Positions 32,610 through 42,200 of a DNA stretch of 57,234 nt are shown here, piece after piece (position 1 is the first letter of the stretch; each line of letters starts with the position of its first letter). Under the pieces are notes generated by a model. That model ran no database searches. It worked only from the letters and a program-made list of their open reading frames with translations, and had not been told where the DNA came from. The DNA comes from Bacteroidota bacterium (GTDB lineage: Bacteria; Bacteroidota; Bacteroidia; Chitinophagales; Chitinophagaceae): positions 1-57,234 of the forward strand of contig JAFDXD010000095.1 of assembly GCA_018268135.1 (NCBI GenBank), read 5' to 3'. The position numbers and the translations under genes were made by a program.

Positions 32610-34862
32610 TTACTTTATAATTACAAGCCTTTGTGTACTTAACTGCTTAGCTGTACTTATTGTAATAAAATACACACCGGCAGGAAGGTTTAGTACAGGC
32701 ATGTTATAATTAGTAACAGCCATTCCATTATAATTTTTTTCTGACAATTTTCTGCCTTGTGCATCCATCAGGGTAATTACTGCATTATTTACAGGCTGCG
32801 CAAAATGAATAACCACCATGCTTACAGCCGGGTTGGGCGATAGTGTAAACGCCTGTATCACATCATCAAAATATATTGCCTGTACTGCAGAATATGTAAA
32901 TGCCCCATCTTTATCCAACATTTTTAGGCGGTAATAATTGTATCCGTTTACCGGGTTTTGATCTGTAAAATTATAATCGGCAGAGTTGGTATTTGCTGAA
33001 GCTACATTACCAATGGGTTGCCAGGTGATAGCATTGGCGCTATGTTCAATCACAAAATTAGAAGTATTTACTTCGTTGGTAGTAAGCCAATGCAACTTCA
33101 CTTGCGAAGCTATTTGCGTAGCAGTAAAATTTAATAAATGCAGTGGCAAAATTACATTGGGTGTAAAGGTTAGTTTAAAGGCATAAGGGGTTATCCATGC
33201 AGAGGGATCGGCAATGCCTGATACTGAAAAATTGTAATTGCCGGTATTTACCGGAAAGCTGAAAGTAGTATCTGCTTTGGAGGCAGAAGATGCAGTGTAC
33301 ACATTTGCAGAAGTATTATCCAATACATCTAATTGTACACTTGGTATTGGCAAATCAAACAGGTTAAGTTTAATCACCCCATCGGATGGCGCAGTAAACT
33401 TGTAGTCATCTACATCAGTTGCTGATACAGCCCCTGCACTCTGAACAGTAAAATTGCCAAAATAATTTTTATCAAAAGCTACATCATAAGCTGTGTTGTT
33501 GTAAGGCTCGTCCATGGCTTTTACTACGGTAGCTGTTTGCTTCTGCACTTCGGTATGCCATATTACAGTAAATGCCGGTGCTTTGCTAATAAATGTATCT
33601 ACTGCCAGCGAAGGATAATAATTTTTTAGATTTGCCTGTGGGGTTTGTACAACTCCATCGCCACCTAATATACTATTGGTTCCTATTACACAAGAGTACG
33701 CCACATCAGTAGGGATAGTTTTTTGATTGAGCCCAACTACGGTAGTATTATCACCGCTGATACCATTACAGTTTACATCAATATTGTTGTAAGGCTTATC
33801 AATACTACTTGTATTTTCTACACTGCCAAATAAATAAGTGCCCGGCTTGGAGGCGCCGGAAAAATAAATACGAAGGTCTCTAACGGCTTCTGATTTTTCA
33901 TCTACACTGGTAAGCCCAAAACCGCTGGCATTGCTACCTCCATGCGGCACAGCGAGGCTTACTAATTTTGCAACATGGTGCTTTGCATCAGGCTGCCAAA
34001 GCGAAGCATTTTGCAAATACTCACGAGATGCAAGCCCACCCATGCTATGGCCTACCAGTATTACTTTATCTTTACCTGTTACCTGCAATACATGCGCTAT
34101 TGCATCTCGTACGGCTAAGCCCTGCTTTGTAATGGCAGATTGGTTACTTTCATAACTATCAGCAGGCGATGTACCTGTTGGGCTTACATTAAAGTTAATA
34201 GTATAAAAATCCTTTGCGCTTAATGAAGATAGGTTTGTCCAGTCTTTGTAATCTGTTGCTTTATTGGATGTGGCTAAGTTGCCATCCTGGTTGAGACAAA
34301 AATCCATATTGCCGCCATACGACCAACCAAATAAATTTTTAAGGTCATTGATTAATGGATCCCAGGTGTGCTGATCTGAATTAAGGCCATGAATAAAAAT
34401 AATTGGATATGGAAGGTTTTGCTGCCCGCCTGCAGTGGCATTTACCTGCAATGAAGTAGCCATAATAAAATTATTATTTTCATCTGTTTCAGCTACTTCA
34501 TTTCTGGAATCTGCCTTTATAAAAACATAATAGCTGGCGGCGCTTATGTTATAAGGTAATGGGCTTATATATTTTACCTCTGCGGTTTCCTTGCCTGCTG
34601 CAAGCGCTTCGCAAGATAACTCGCCCAATGCAATAGCGCCTGAGCCCAGCGTAGATGTGGTAGATAAATAAACCCTTGAATGGCACTGTTGCGAAGCAGC
34701 ATTGCCAATATTCTTTATGTTATAACTTAATTGAAGAGCATTACCTGTACTTACATTTGATGTAAGTAGCGTGCTTTGGCTTACAATCAGATTGGGCTGT
34801 GAAAAAGTAATAGCAGAAAAAAATAATGTTACAATGGCAGTAAGAGAAAAATATTTTTTCAT
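32610..34862 (-). CDS. Secreted lipase-like alpha/beta hydrolase with CARDB domain and T9SS signal
   Basis: The 750-residue exported protein has a signal peptide (about 1-21). A CARDB-type adhesion domain covers about 22-140 (NLIVSQSTLLTS to DENNNF). An alpha/beta hydrolase follows (about 150-450) with the oxyanion block FIHGLNSDQHTW and nucleophile Ser273 in GHSMGG, similar to lipases and PGAP1-like esterases. Beta-rich domains come next (about 460-660). The final 80 residues form a type A C-terminal sorting domain for type IX secretion (LSPNPA, LMDAQGRKL, LPAGVYFITI, QRLVIIK). It should be secreted or attached to the cell surface. The lipid or ester substrate is unknown. Confidence 0.9.
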   Translation of the reverse strand: MKKYFSLTAIVTLFFSAITFSQPNLIVSQSTLLTSNVSTGNALQLSYNIKNIGNAASQQCHSRVYLSTTSTLGSGAIALGELSCEALAAGKETAEVKYISPLPYNISAASYYVFIKADSRNEVAETDENNNFIMATSLQVNATAGGQQNLPYPIIFIHGLNSDQHTWDPLINDLKNLFGWSYGGNMDFCLNQDGNLATSNKATDYKDWTNLSSLSAKDFYTINFNVSPTGTSPADSYESNQSAITKQGLAVRDAIAHVLQVTGKDKVILVGHSMGGLASREYLQNASLWQPDAKHHVAKLVSLAVPHGGSNASGFGLTSVDEKSEAVRDLRIYFSGASKPGTYLFGSVENTSSIDKPYNNIDVNCNGISGDNTTVVGLNQKTIPTDVAYSCVIGTNSILGGDGVVQTPQANLKNYYPSLAVDTFISKAPAFTVIWHTEVQKQTATVVKAMDEPYNNTAYDVAFDKNYFGNFTVQSAGAVSATDVDDYKFTAPSDGVIKLNLFDLPIPSVQLDVLDNTSANVYTASSASKADTTFSFPVNTGNYNFSVSGIADPSAWITPYAFKLTFTPNVILPLHLLNFTATQIASQVKLHWLTTNEVNTSNFVIEHSANAITWQPIGNVASANTNSADYNFTDQNPVNGYNYYRLKMLDKDGAFTYSAVQAIYFDDVIQAFTLSPNPAVSMVVIHFAQPVNNAVITLMDAQGRKLSEKNYNGMAVTNYNMPVLNLPAGVYFITISTAKQLSTQRLVIIK

Positions 34863-34989
34863 AACAATTGTTTAAGTAGAAGAAAATATTTTTCAAAGGT
34901 TTATCAGAGAGAATAAAGTTAATAATTAATAAGTAGCAATGAGAAAAGTTTTTTTATAAACACTGTTGATGTGCTATGCCTGACGCACT

Positions 34990-35016
34990 AAAAAGGGTAA
35001 GCCAAAAGGCTTACCC
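34990..35016 (-). terminator. Rho-independent terminator of the C1 peptidase gene
   Basis: On the minus strand GGGTAAGCC pairs with GGCTTACCC around a TTTT loop, followed by TTTTTAG. It lies about 23 bases after the stop codon at 35039. Confidence 0.88.
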
Positions 35017-35038
35017 GGGTTATAGTTGAGTTGAGTTG

Positions 35039-36619
35039 TTATTGTTTATCAATTTCTACTGTGCATGCCACAATATTGTTTTGATCTGCATCTGTTTTAA
35101 AATAAATACTTCCATTAGGCCCGGTGCTAAATCTTACATTTTTAATAGCATTAGCCGCAACGGCCTCATTTAATTTTGCAGCATAGTCTGTCTGGCGGCT
35201 ATTATTAATGGCAGTGTTTATAGCATTGTAGTTCAATTCCTGCTTGCTGACTACTACACCCATATAATCTTTATTGCCAATGGCATCGGCCTGTATTGAC
35301 TCTCTTCGAGGAAAAAGGCGATAGCCGGTAATGCCGCAATAAGCTGAGTGGATGGGTTTGTATGGAAATAGTACAAAACTTTTACCGGTAGAGTCTGGGG
35401 TAAAAATATAGATATAGCATTCCAATGCATTCTTAATTTCTATTTTAAATTTTGTACCTTTTTTAATAGGAGATACGGTGTTAAAAATATTACCATTACC
35501 TGCTCTGAGAGTAATATTTTGTTTGGTATCATTGTTTATCAAACCAACGGTACATTCAAATGCAATGTTTAATGCTGCTCCTCTTTTAGGCAATGGATCA
35601 AGCCCGTAAGCTTCTCTTACAAACTGTTTAAAATCACCATAACGGACAAACGCTATTCCATTTTGCCCCCACTCCGGCCCCCAGCTATTCATTATTTGAA
35701 AAGCCCCTCCCTCTACCCTGTCATCATATCCTATTACACACATGGCATGGCCACCAAAACCAACCTGCTGCTCATCTTCGCTGGTTGGGTGCCATACTTT
35801 TTGTCCCATCATTCCTTGCATAAAAGTACCACCTACCATCATACCAATTACTACGGGTGCATCTTTTGCAAGATGCTCTTTTATAGCCCTGATATTGATA
35901 CCATTTACATCATCCGTTTCTGTAAGCCTGTGAAAACCATGAATACGATTTTGGGCAGCTTCTGCCAGCAGGCTGCTATTTGCCTGCCTGCTACAATTGT
36001 TTTCGTCATAAGCAAAATCGCTCAGCCTTACAGCACCTTGTTGCTGCATAAACTCCATTGCTTTTTGTATGTAAGAACCCTGGCAATCATCCAGCGCAAT
36101 ATTATTATATACAAATGCCGGGCTATAGGCTATTTGATTAGGGTTTTGACGGGTACTTGCTGCTTCTAAGATAGTACGGGCGCCATATACACTGCTCCAG
36201 GCTACGCAACTTCCCTGGCTACCCTGGTTCAAACGGTTAGGCGCAAACGCAGCTAATGATACCGCCTCCGGTAATGGATTTTTGGTATTGTCATCTTCCA
36301 ATCCTTCATATACGCTTGCTTTCCTGGTTTCGTTAGGGTCAAAATTATAACCAGAGCTTGAAAAAATATTTGATACAGTAGAGGTAATACCATTATTGCA
36401 GGCAGTTTTACCAAATAAAAAATAGGCTCCGGCAGCTAATACCAATAATACAATAAATCCCTTACCCCTGCCACCGCCTCCACCAAAGAGGCCAAGCAAT
36501 AAAGGAAGAAAACTTAGAAGGCCACCGCCTCCTGTACCGCCGCCGCTATTGCCGCCGCCGCCACTGTTATCATTATAATCATCCTGACCATCGGGGTCAT
36601 CTACCATGTGTAAAGGCAT
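35039..36619 (-). CDS. Membrane-anchored papain-family (C1) peptidase with C-terminal DUF4384-like domain
   Basis: The 526-residue protein has an acidic and Gly-rich N-terminus (about 1-53), a single membrane segment (about 54-70) and a papain-like domain. In that domain the oxyanion Gln132 and catalytic Cys138 stand in NQGSQGSC, with His in GGHAMCVIGYDD and Asn in NSWGPEWG. The C-terminal part (about 370-526) resembles DUF4384 (NITLRAGNGNIF, KGTKFKIEI, VLFPYKP), a domain often linked to proteases and kinases. Topology suggests the catalytic part is outside the cytoplasmic membrane. Its substrate is unknown. The Gly-rich tract (GGGG runs) may be low-complexity linker. Confidence 0.88.
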   Translation of the reverse strand: MPLHMVDDPDGQDDYNDNSGGGGNSGGGTGGGGLLSFLPLLLGLFGGGGGRGKGFIVLLVLAAGAYFLFGKTACNNGITSTVSNIFSSSGYNFDPNETRKASVYEGLEDDNTKNPLPEAVSLAAFAPNRLNQGSQGSCVAWSSVYGARTILEAASTRQNPNQIAYSPAFVYNNIALDDCQGSYIQKAMEFMQQQGAVRLSDFAYDENNCSRQANSSLLAEAAQNRIHGFHRLTETDDVNGINIRAIKEHLAKDAPVVIGMMVGGTFMQGMMGQKVWHPTSEDEQQVGFGGHAMCVIGYDDRVEGGAFQIMNSWGPEWGQNGIAFVRYGDFKQFVREAYGLDPLPKRGAALNIAFECTVGLINNDTKQNITLRAGNGNIFNTVSPIKKGTKFKIEIKNALECYIYIFTPDSTGKSFVLFPYKPIHSAYCGITGYRLFPRRESIQADAIGNKDYMGVVVSKQELNYNAINTAINNSRQTDYAAKLNEAVAANAIKNVRFSTGPNGSIYFKTDADQNNIVACTVEIDKQ

Positions 36620-36754
36620 AAGAAAAAAATTTTAGGAAATAAAAATAAGCAAATTAATTAATTTAATAAATGAGTGCCAATCATAAAATAGAAATTCATG
36701 TAACAGTAACATTTATCATTTTCCCTGGCACTAAACAAGATGGCTTTTCATCTT

Positions 36755-39133
36755 TTATTTTTCTTTTTCTAATATTTCAAAGCTACGGCTAATGCTTACT
36801 CCATTTTCATCTGTTAAGGTAATGATGTGTTTACCCGGCGAAGGGTCAAGCGCCAATTGATGAAAATTTTGTGTGGTACCTACAAACGTATCATCCAGGC
36901 TCCAAAAAATTTTCATTCCCTGTTTGCGATGCGTAGCAGTAAAAATTGTTTTACCTTTTTCGCCGCTTATCTCAAGCGGTACATAAATTTTTGCATCCTG
37001 CTGCGGATAAATGATTTCCATTTCTTTAGCAGCCTGTGTATAATCGCAACCCGGCTTAAAAGCTGGCAATACCTTATAATCAGCATTTTTTTGTTTATAA
37101 TAATACTCCATTGCCGGTGGTAAAATAAACCAGCTTTTGTGAAGCATGGCTGTGGGGCTTTCGCATTGAGCAGTTACCTGATAGGTTCCTGAAGGGTCTA
37201 AATGTATTATTTTATGGTAAGGACAAAGGGGCGATTTAATAGCATTTTGGGGCATAAATAAAGTATCTACATCGGGGCAATCTATATTGGCACGATAGCC
37301 ACTCTGCCGGCATACGGGTACAAAAGTAAAATTATAAGCTGGCCTGGCAAACCAACTAACGCTGGGCAATAAACGAAAAATATCAAACATAATGGGCGCT
37401 GCTGTTTGTACACCTACCAGCCCCGGCCTGCCTTCGCCATCAGCATTGCCTACCCATACGGCTACTACATTTTTAGGTGTAATTCCAATAGCCCATCCAT
37501 CTCTAAAACCAAAGCTGGTGCCGGTTTTCCAGGCTATTTTTTGTGAAGATGAAAACTCTTGCCACAAGCCTTCTTCGCCCGGACGCATTACTTCTTCCAT
37601 TGCCTGAAATATAAACCAGATGGAAGTTGCATCAAATGGCACCGGCGTTTTATTCAATTGCCGAATGGGGCCGTTTTTAATATAGTTTGGCGCATGAAAA
37701 TCTGCAGGATTAGTTTTACCCTTATTAATAGCCTGGTGGTTTAGCATCCTGGCCATGCTTGAATACATGCCTGCCATATCCCACATATTTACTTCGCAGC
37801 CTCCCAGTATGAGGCTGAGGCCATAGGTATCGGCTGTACGGTTGAGAGTAGTAATGCCGCACTGTTGCAGGGTTTCGTAAAAACGCTGATACTTATATTG
37901 CTGCAATAATTTTACTGCCGGTATATTTAAACTCCTTGCCAATGCCCTGCTTGCAGGCACGGCTCCATCGTATCCCAAATCAAAATTTTTGGGAACATAA
38001 CTACCAATCTGTGTAGGAATATCGGGCACCAGGGCATTGGGCAAAATTAATCCATCACTTAGCATTGCTGCATAAAGTACCGGCTTTAAAGCGCTGCCCG
38101 GGCTGCGTGGAGCCGCAATAACATCTACATCGCTTTCCATTTCTTTTACTCCCTGCTCATTTATATTACCTACATAAGCAAGAGTATTACCCGTTTCTAC
38201 ATCCAGCACCAGCGCACAAGCATTGTTAATGCCATTGCCCTTTAAAATATTGTGATGCTGTTGAATAATTCTACTGATATTTTTTTGTAAGGCGCTATTG
38301 ATGGTTGTTTCTATTTTGGTACTTCCGGAGATATTTTCTTTTTTAAAACGCTGCAACAGATGTGGGGCAAACTGTGGCAAGGCTAAAGGCGCACCGGGCA
38401 GGGGCTCTAATTTTGCTAAATCACATTCAGACTTACTAATTTTATTGTTTGCAAAAAGTTTATCCAAAAGCATGTTTCGTTTTTGCAAAAGCAAATCTCT
38501 GTTGCGCCCGGGATGTACCAATGATGGTGCATTGGGCAGCACCGCAAGTGTAGCCATTTCGGCCCAGCTTAGTTTATTGGCACTTCGCCCAAAATATCGC
38601 CAGGCTGCTGCATCTAACCCTACTACATTGCTGCCAAATGGTGCATTGCTGGCGTATAATGCCAATATTTCGTGTTTAGAATAAGACATTTCGAGCCTTA
38701 CAGCCAAAATGCTTTCTTTAATTTTATTGATAAAATTTCTTGCATCATTTTTTTGCGAAAGGCGTATAACCTGCATCGTTAGTGTACTGCCCCCCTGTAC
38801 TATTTTGCCGGTTTTAATATTTTTAATAGTGGCACGCCAAAGCGATATCAGGTCAATACCCGGGTGATAAAAAAAACGATGGTCTTCAAAACTGGTAATG
38901 CAGTCAATAAATTTTTGAGGCACCGATTTATTATATGGAAACCTCCATTGGCCATCTGCGGCAATGGTAGCGCTCAACAGGTTTCCATCTGCATCTTCTA
39001 TTACATAGCTTGTAGGCTCGTTAAATAATTGATGCGGCAGGCATAGCCAAAACCAAATCAGCAGCCCTACTGCTGATAATATTTTTATTTTTGAAAATGT
39101 ATGAAGCGATTGTATTTTATGTAAAATCGACAA
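36755..39133 (-). CDS. pbpC: Penicillin-binding protein 1C
   Basis: The 792-residue bifunctional peptidoglycan synthase has an N-terminal membrane anchor (about 18-32). The transglycosylase domain shows the catalytic Glu83 in EDHRF and QGGSTLTMQ. The transpeptidase domain shows Ser347-x-x-Lys350 in PGSALKP, SLN at 401-403 and KTG at 535-537. The C-terminal region (about 690-792) is the PbpC-type BiPBP_C domain. It lies directly downstream of an alpha-2-macroglobulin gene, 92 bases apart, the same pairing as pbpC/yfhM in enterobacteria. All catalytic motifs are intact. Confidence 0.95.
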   Translation of the reverse strand: MSILHKIQSLHTFSKIKILSAVGLLIWFWLCLPHQLFNEPTSYVIEDADGNLLSATIAADGQWRFPYNKSVPQKFIDCITSFEDHRFFYHPGIDLISLWRATIKNIKTGKIVQGGSTLTMQVIRLSQKNDARNFINKIKESILAVRLEMSYSKHEILALYASNAPFGSNVVGLDAAAWRYFGRSANKLSWAEMATLAVLPNAPSLVHPGRNRDLLLQKRNMLLDKLFANNKISKSECDLAKLEPLPGAPLALPQFAPHLLQRFKKENISGSTKIETTINSALQKNISRIIQQHHNILKGNGINNACALVLDVETGNTLAYVGNINEQGVKEMESDVDVIAAPRSPGSALKPVLYAAMLSDGLILPNALVPDIPTQIGSYVPKNFDLGYDGAVPASRALARSLNIPAVKLLQQYKYQRFYETLQQCGITTLNRTADTYGLSLILGGCEVNMWDMAGMYSSMARMLNHQAINKGKTNPADFHAPNYIKNGPIRQLNKTPVPFDATSIWFIFQAMEEVMRPGEEGLWQEFSSSQKIAWKTGTSFGFRDGWAIGITPKNVVAVWVGNADGEGRPGLVGVQTAAPIMFDIFRLLPSVSWFARPAYNFTFVPVCRQSGYRANIDCPDVDTLFMPQNAIKSPLCPYHKIIHLDPSGTYQVTAQCESPTAMLHKSWFILPPAMEYYYKQKNADYKVLPAFKPGCDYTQAAKEMEIIYPQQDAKIYVPLEISGEKGKTIFTATHRKQGMKIFWSLDDTFVGTTQNFHQLALDPSPGKHIITLTDENGVSISRSFEILEKEK

Positions 39134-39225
39134 GAGAAAAATGATTTATAAAAATTTTTGAAGAATGAAAAACAAAAAAATATCGTTCTCCATCCTTCAA
39201 AAAAGAATTGCTCGTATTTTAGGTT

Positions 39226-42200
39226 TTATTTTCCAACTACTTCTACCCATTTACCATTTACACCGGCGCTGATATTATTATCGTACATGGCTTCGCAAAA
39301 TACCCCAGGTAAAAAATAACGGCCAAGGTAAGACGCATTTAATTGTACATAATAAGTCAATGTTTGCCCGGCATTAATATTAAAATAAGTGTACACTCTG
39401 TCATCCCTGGTATCCTGGTAGGTAGATGGGGATGAACTAAAAGCTCCCTCGCCACCTATCATTCGGGCATTTAATATTTCCCACCCACTCGGAAATATTT
39501 GCGTAAGCGCCATTTGTGAATAATACCCATGCCCACCGGGATTTTTTAAAGTAACTTTTGCTACAAAATCTGTTCCCTGTGCCAGTTTAGATACTTCAAT
39601 ATTTTTACCATCCTGCGACAGGTAACTTACACTCATACTCAACATAGCAGGATTATTTTTTACACTTAAGCTATCTCCTGCAAGTGGCTGCCCTTTGGTA
39701 ATGATTCTTACATACAAGGTATTGTTGCCTTTGTTGGTGATAACTACATTGCTTCCGCTTTGATTTTTAAAAGTAAGTGGTAAATCTTTTAAATAAGTAG
39801 AAGAATTGATAGCTGTTTGGCTACCATCAATATTTGCCGTAGAAATAATTTTGGCACCGCTTGGATTTTTACCGCAAAATTTAGCAATGGCAATTAAACT
39901 ATACGCAGTAGTCTGGGTACTGTACCAATTATCCTGAGCAAGCTTTGAAGCAATATCCATCATCAGCACCTGTGCTTGATTGCGTTTACCCAGTAGCGTT
40001 AGTGTTTCCAATACCATTGCTTCATCTCTTGTATCGGAGCCATAAGTGATGCCCGGGTTTACGATGGGAGAAAAAGATGTTGGCAATCCGCTTACAAGGC
40101 TTTGAGCTATTGCATCCTGTCCTGCTAATTTATAAGCCGCAGCAAGCCTCCATTTTGCTTCCGGAGATAAATATTTAAACTCTTTCAAACGGTTCATAGC
40201 GCCCAGTTCGGGCGCTTTAGCCAAAGCAAGAGTGTATAAACGATATGCCTGCATTAAATCCCCACCATAAAAATTGGTAGTAGAAGGTGCCCAGCTATTG
40301 GCTTTGCCCCGTTGATAATTTTTCCATTGTTGCAATAAATTATCGCTTACTACATAACCATTACTTTGTGCTTCTATTAAAAAATGGCCGGCATAGTTGG
40401 TACCCCAATCATCGCTTGGGCCGGTATTGGGCCAATAGCTAAAGCCTCCGTCGGGCATCTGAAAATTTTGAATTTTTGCAATGCCGGCTCTTACATTTTT
40501 ATCTACCTGTGCTTTTTGATAGTCATTTAAATCTGTAAGCTGGTTTAGTACCAACTGCGGAAACACAGCCGATGTGGTTTGCTCAATACAACCATGTGGA
40601 TAATCAATTAAATAATCAAGCCTCTTTTGCAAATTCATAGAAGGTATGCTTGATATTTCGATAGTAGAAGTGCTTGTAGAAGCAATACCAATAGGGCTTG
40701 CGGTAGTTTTCCATTGCTGGCCGGGAGCCAATGTAATCTGGCTAATACTGGTAACCGGCGGATTGGGGTTGCGTATATCTAATGATACATCATAATCTGC
40801 TTTTTCGGAGCCGGATGTGGCCGTTAACTTTACTGTGCCAATACCGGTATTTGGTTTTACTCTCACATCATAGTAAAGCATTTTTTCGCCAGTAGTTGCA
40901 AAATCAACTGATTGAACATCGGGGCCTAGTACTTCTAAAAATGGATTTGCTTTTAAAGAAACATTTACTTTTTTAATAAAATTTTCCATTGCAAAAACCG
41001 TAACCGGCAGCTTGATGGTTTCGCCAGGGCCTAGTACCCTTGGCATGGTTGCCAGCATCATCAAAGGTTTTTTTACAGCAATTGTTTTTTCTGTAGCACC
41101 ATAGCTGCCATCATTAGCCGCCACTACCATTGCCCTTACTGAGCCTATGTATGCAGGCAATGTAAAACTTTGCTGTTGTGTTTGATTTTTACTTAAATGA
41201 AAAGGGCCTAAATATTTTACAACAGGTACAAAACGGTTGGCTGTCTTTTGAGTAACAGGACCGGCATCAGCATCTCCACCAATGGTTAAGATTCGTTCCA
41301 AATCGCCACCCCATGCGCCTATTACATAATCAAACATATCAAAACTTTTTACGCCGAGCGCCTCACGGGCATAAAACGCATCATGAGGATTTGGAGTTTT
41401 AAACCGGGTTAAATCCAACAATCCTTCATCTACTATGGCCACACAGTAAGACATTTCTTTCCCATTTTTTTCACTAATGCTAAAAGAAACATTTTGCTCA
41501 GGCCTGATGCTGTTTGGAATATTTATTACGGGGTTAAGGATTGTGTTTTTATCTTCTACAAAAATTGGGATGGAGCCATACATACGAATGGGCAAATCGT
41601 TGATGGTTTGAGAATGAGGCTGCAAAAGGCTTACAGTAGCATATACATTTGGCGACATACTTTCATCTGCCTTAAATTTTACCATTGTTTGCCCCTGTGT
41701 AGTTTCCTGCCAAAATGTTTTTAATACCCTGCTGCCATTTTCTATACTCACCAATACCCTGCCTCCTTTGCTGCTTGGTATGGCCAGGCTCACTTCATCG
41801 CCTACATTATATTTTTGTTTATCAGAAGTAAAGGAAAGCATGGAAGCTGCAGTTTGATCTTCATTGCCACTGCGGCTTTGCCATCCCGGCTCATCTATGT
41901 ACAATGTAGAGCCGGTAGTATGCCCGCTCTTTAAATCTTTTACCAAAATAAGGTATCTGCCCCATTCATTTTCTGAAGTGCCAAATTGCCACTGTCCTTT
42001 ACCGTTAGTAAGGTGTAACGTTTCCTTTTTTATTAATTTGTTATACTCATTTTGTGTGAAATTGCTAAGGTTATCGCCATTATCATCCCACCACCAGCGC
42101 CATTGTATGCGGTAAAATTGTACTTCTACATCAGTATTGCCCGCTATATAATTGCCACGGCTGTCCACATCTACTATTTGGCTGGTATGCATCTTACCCG

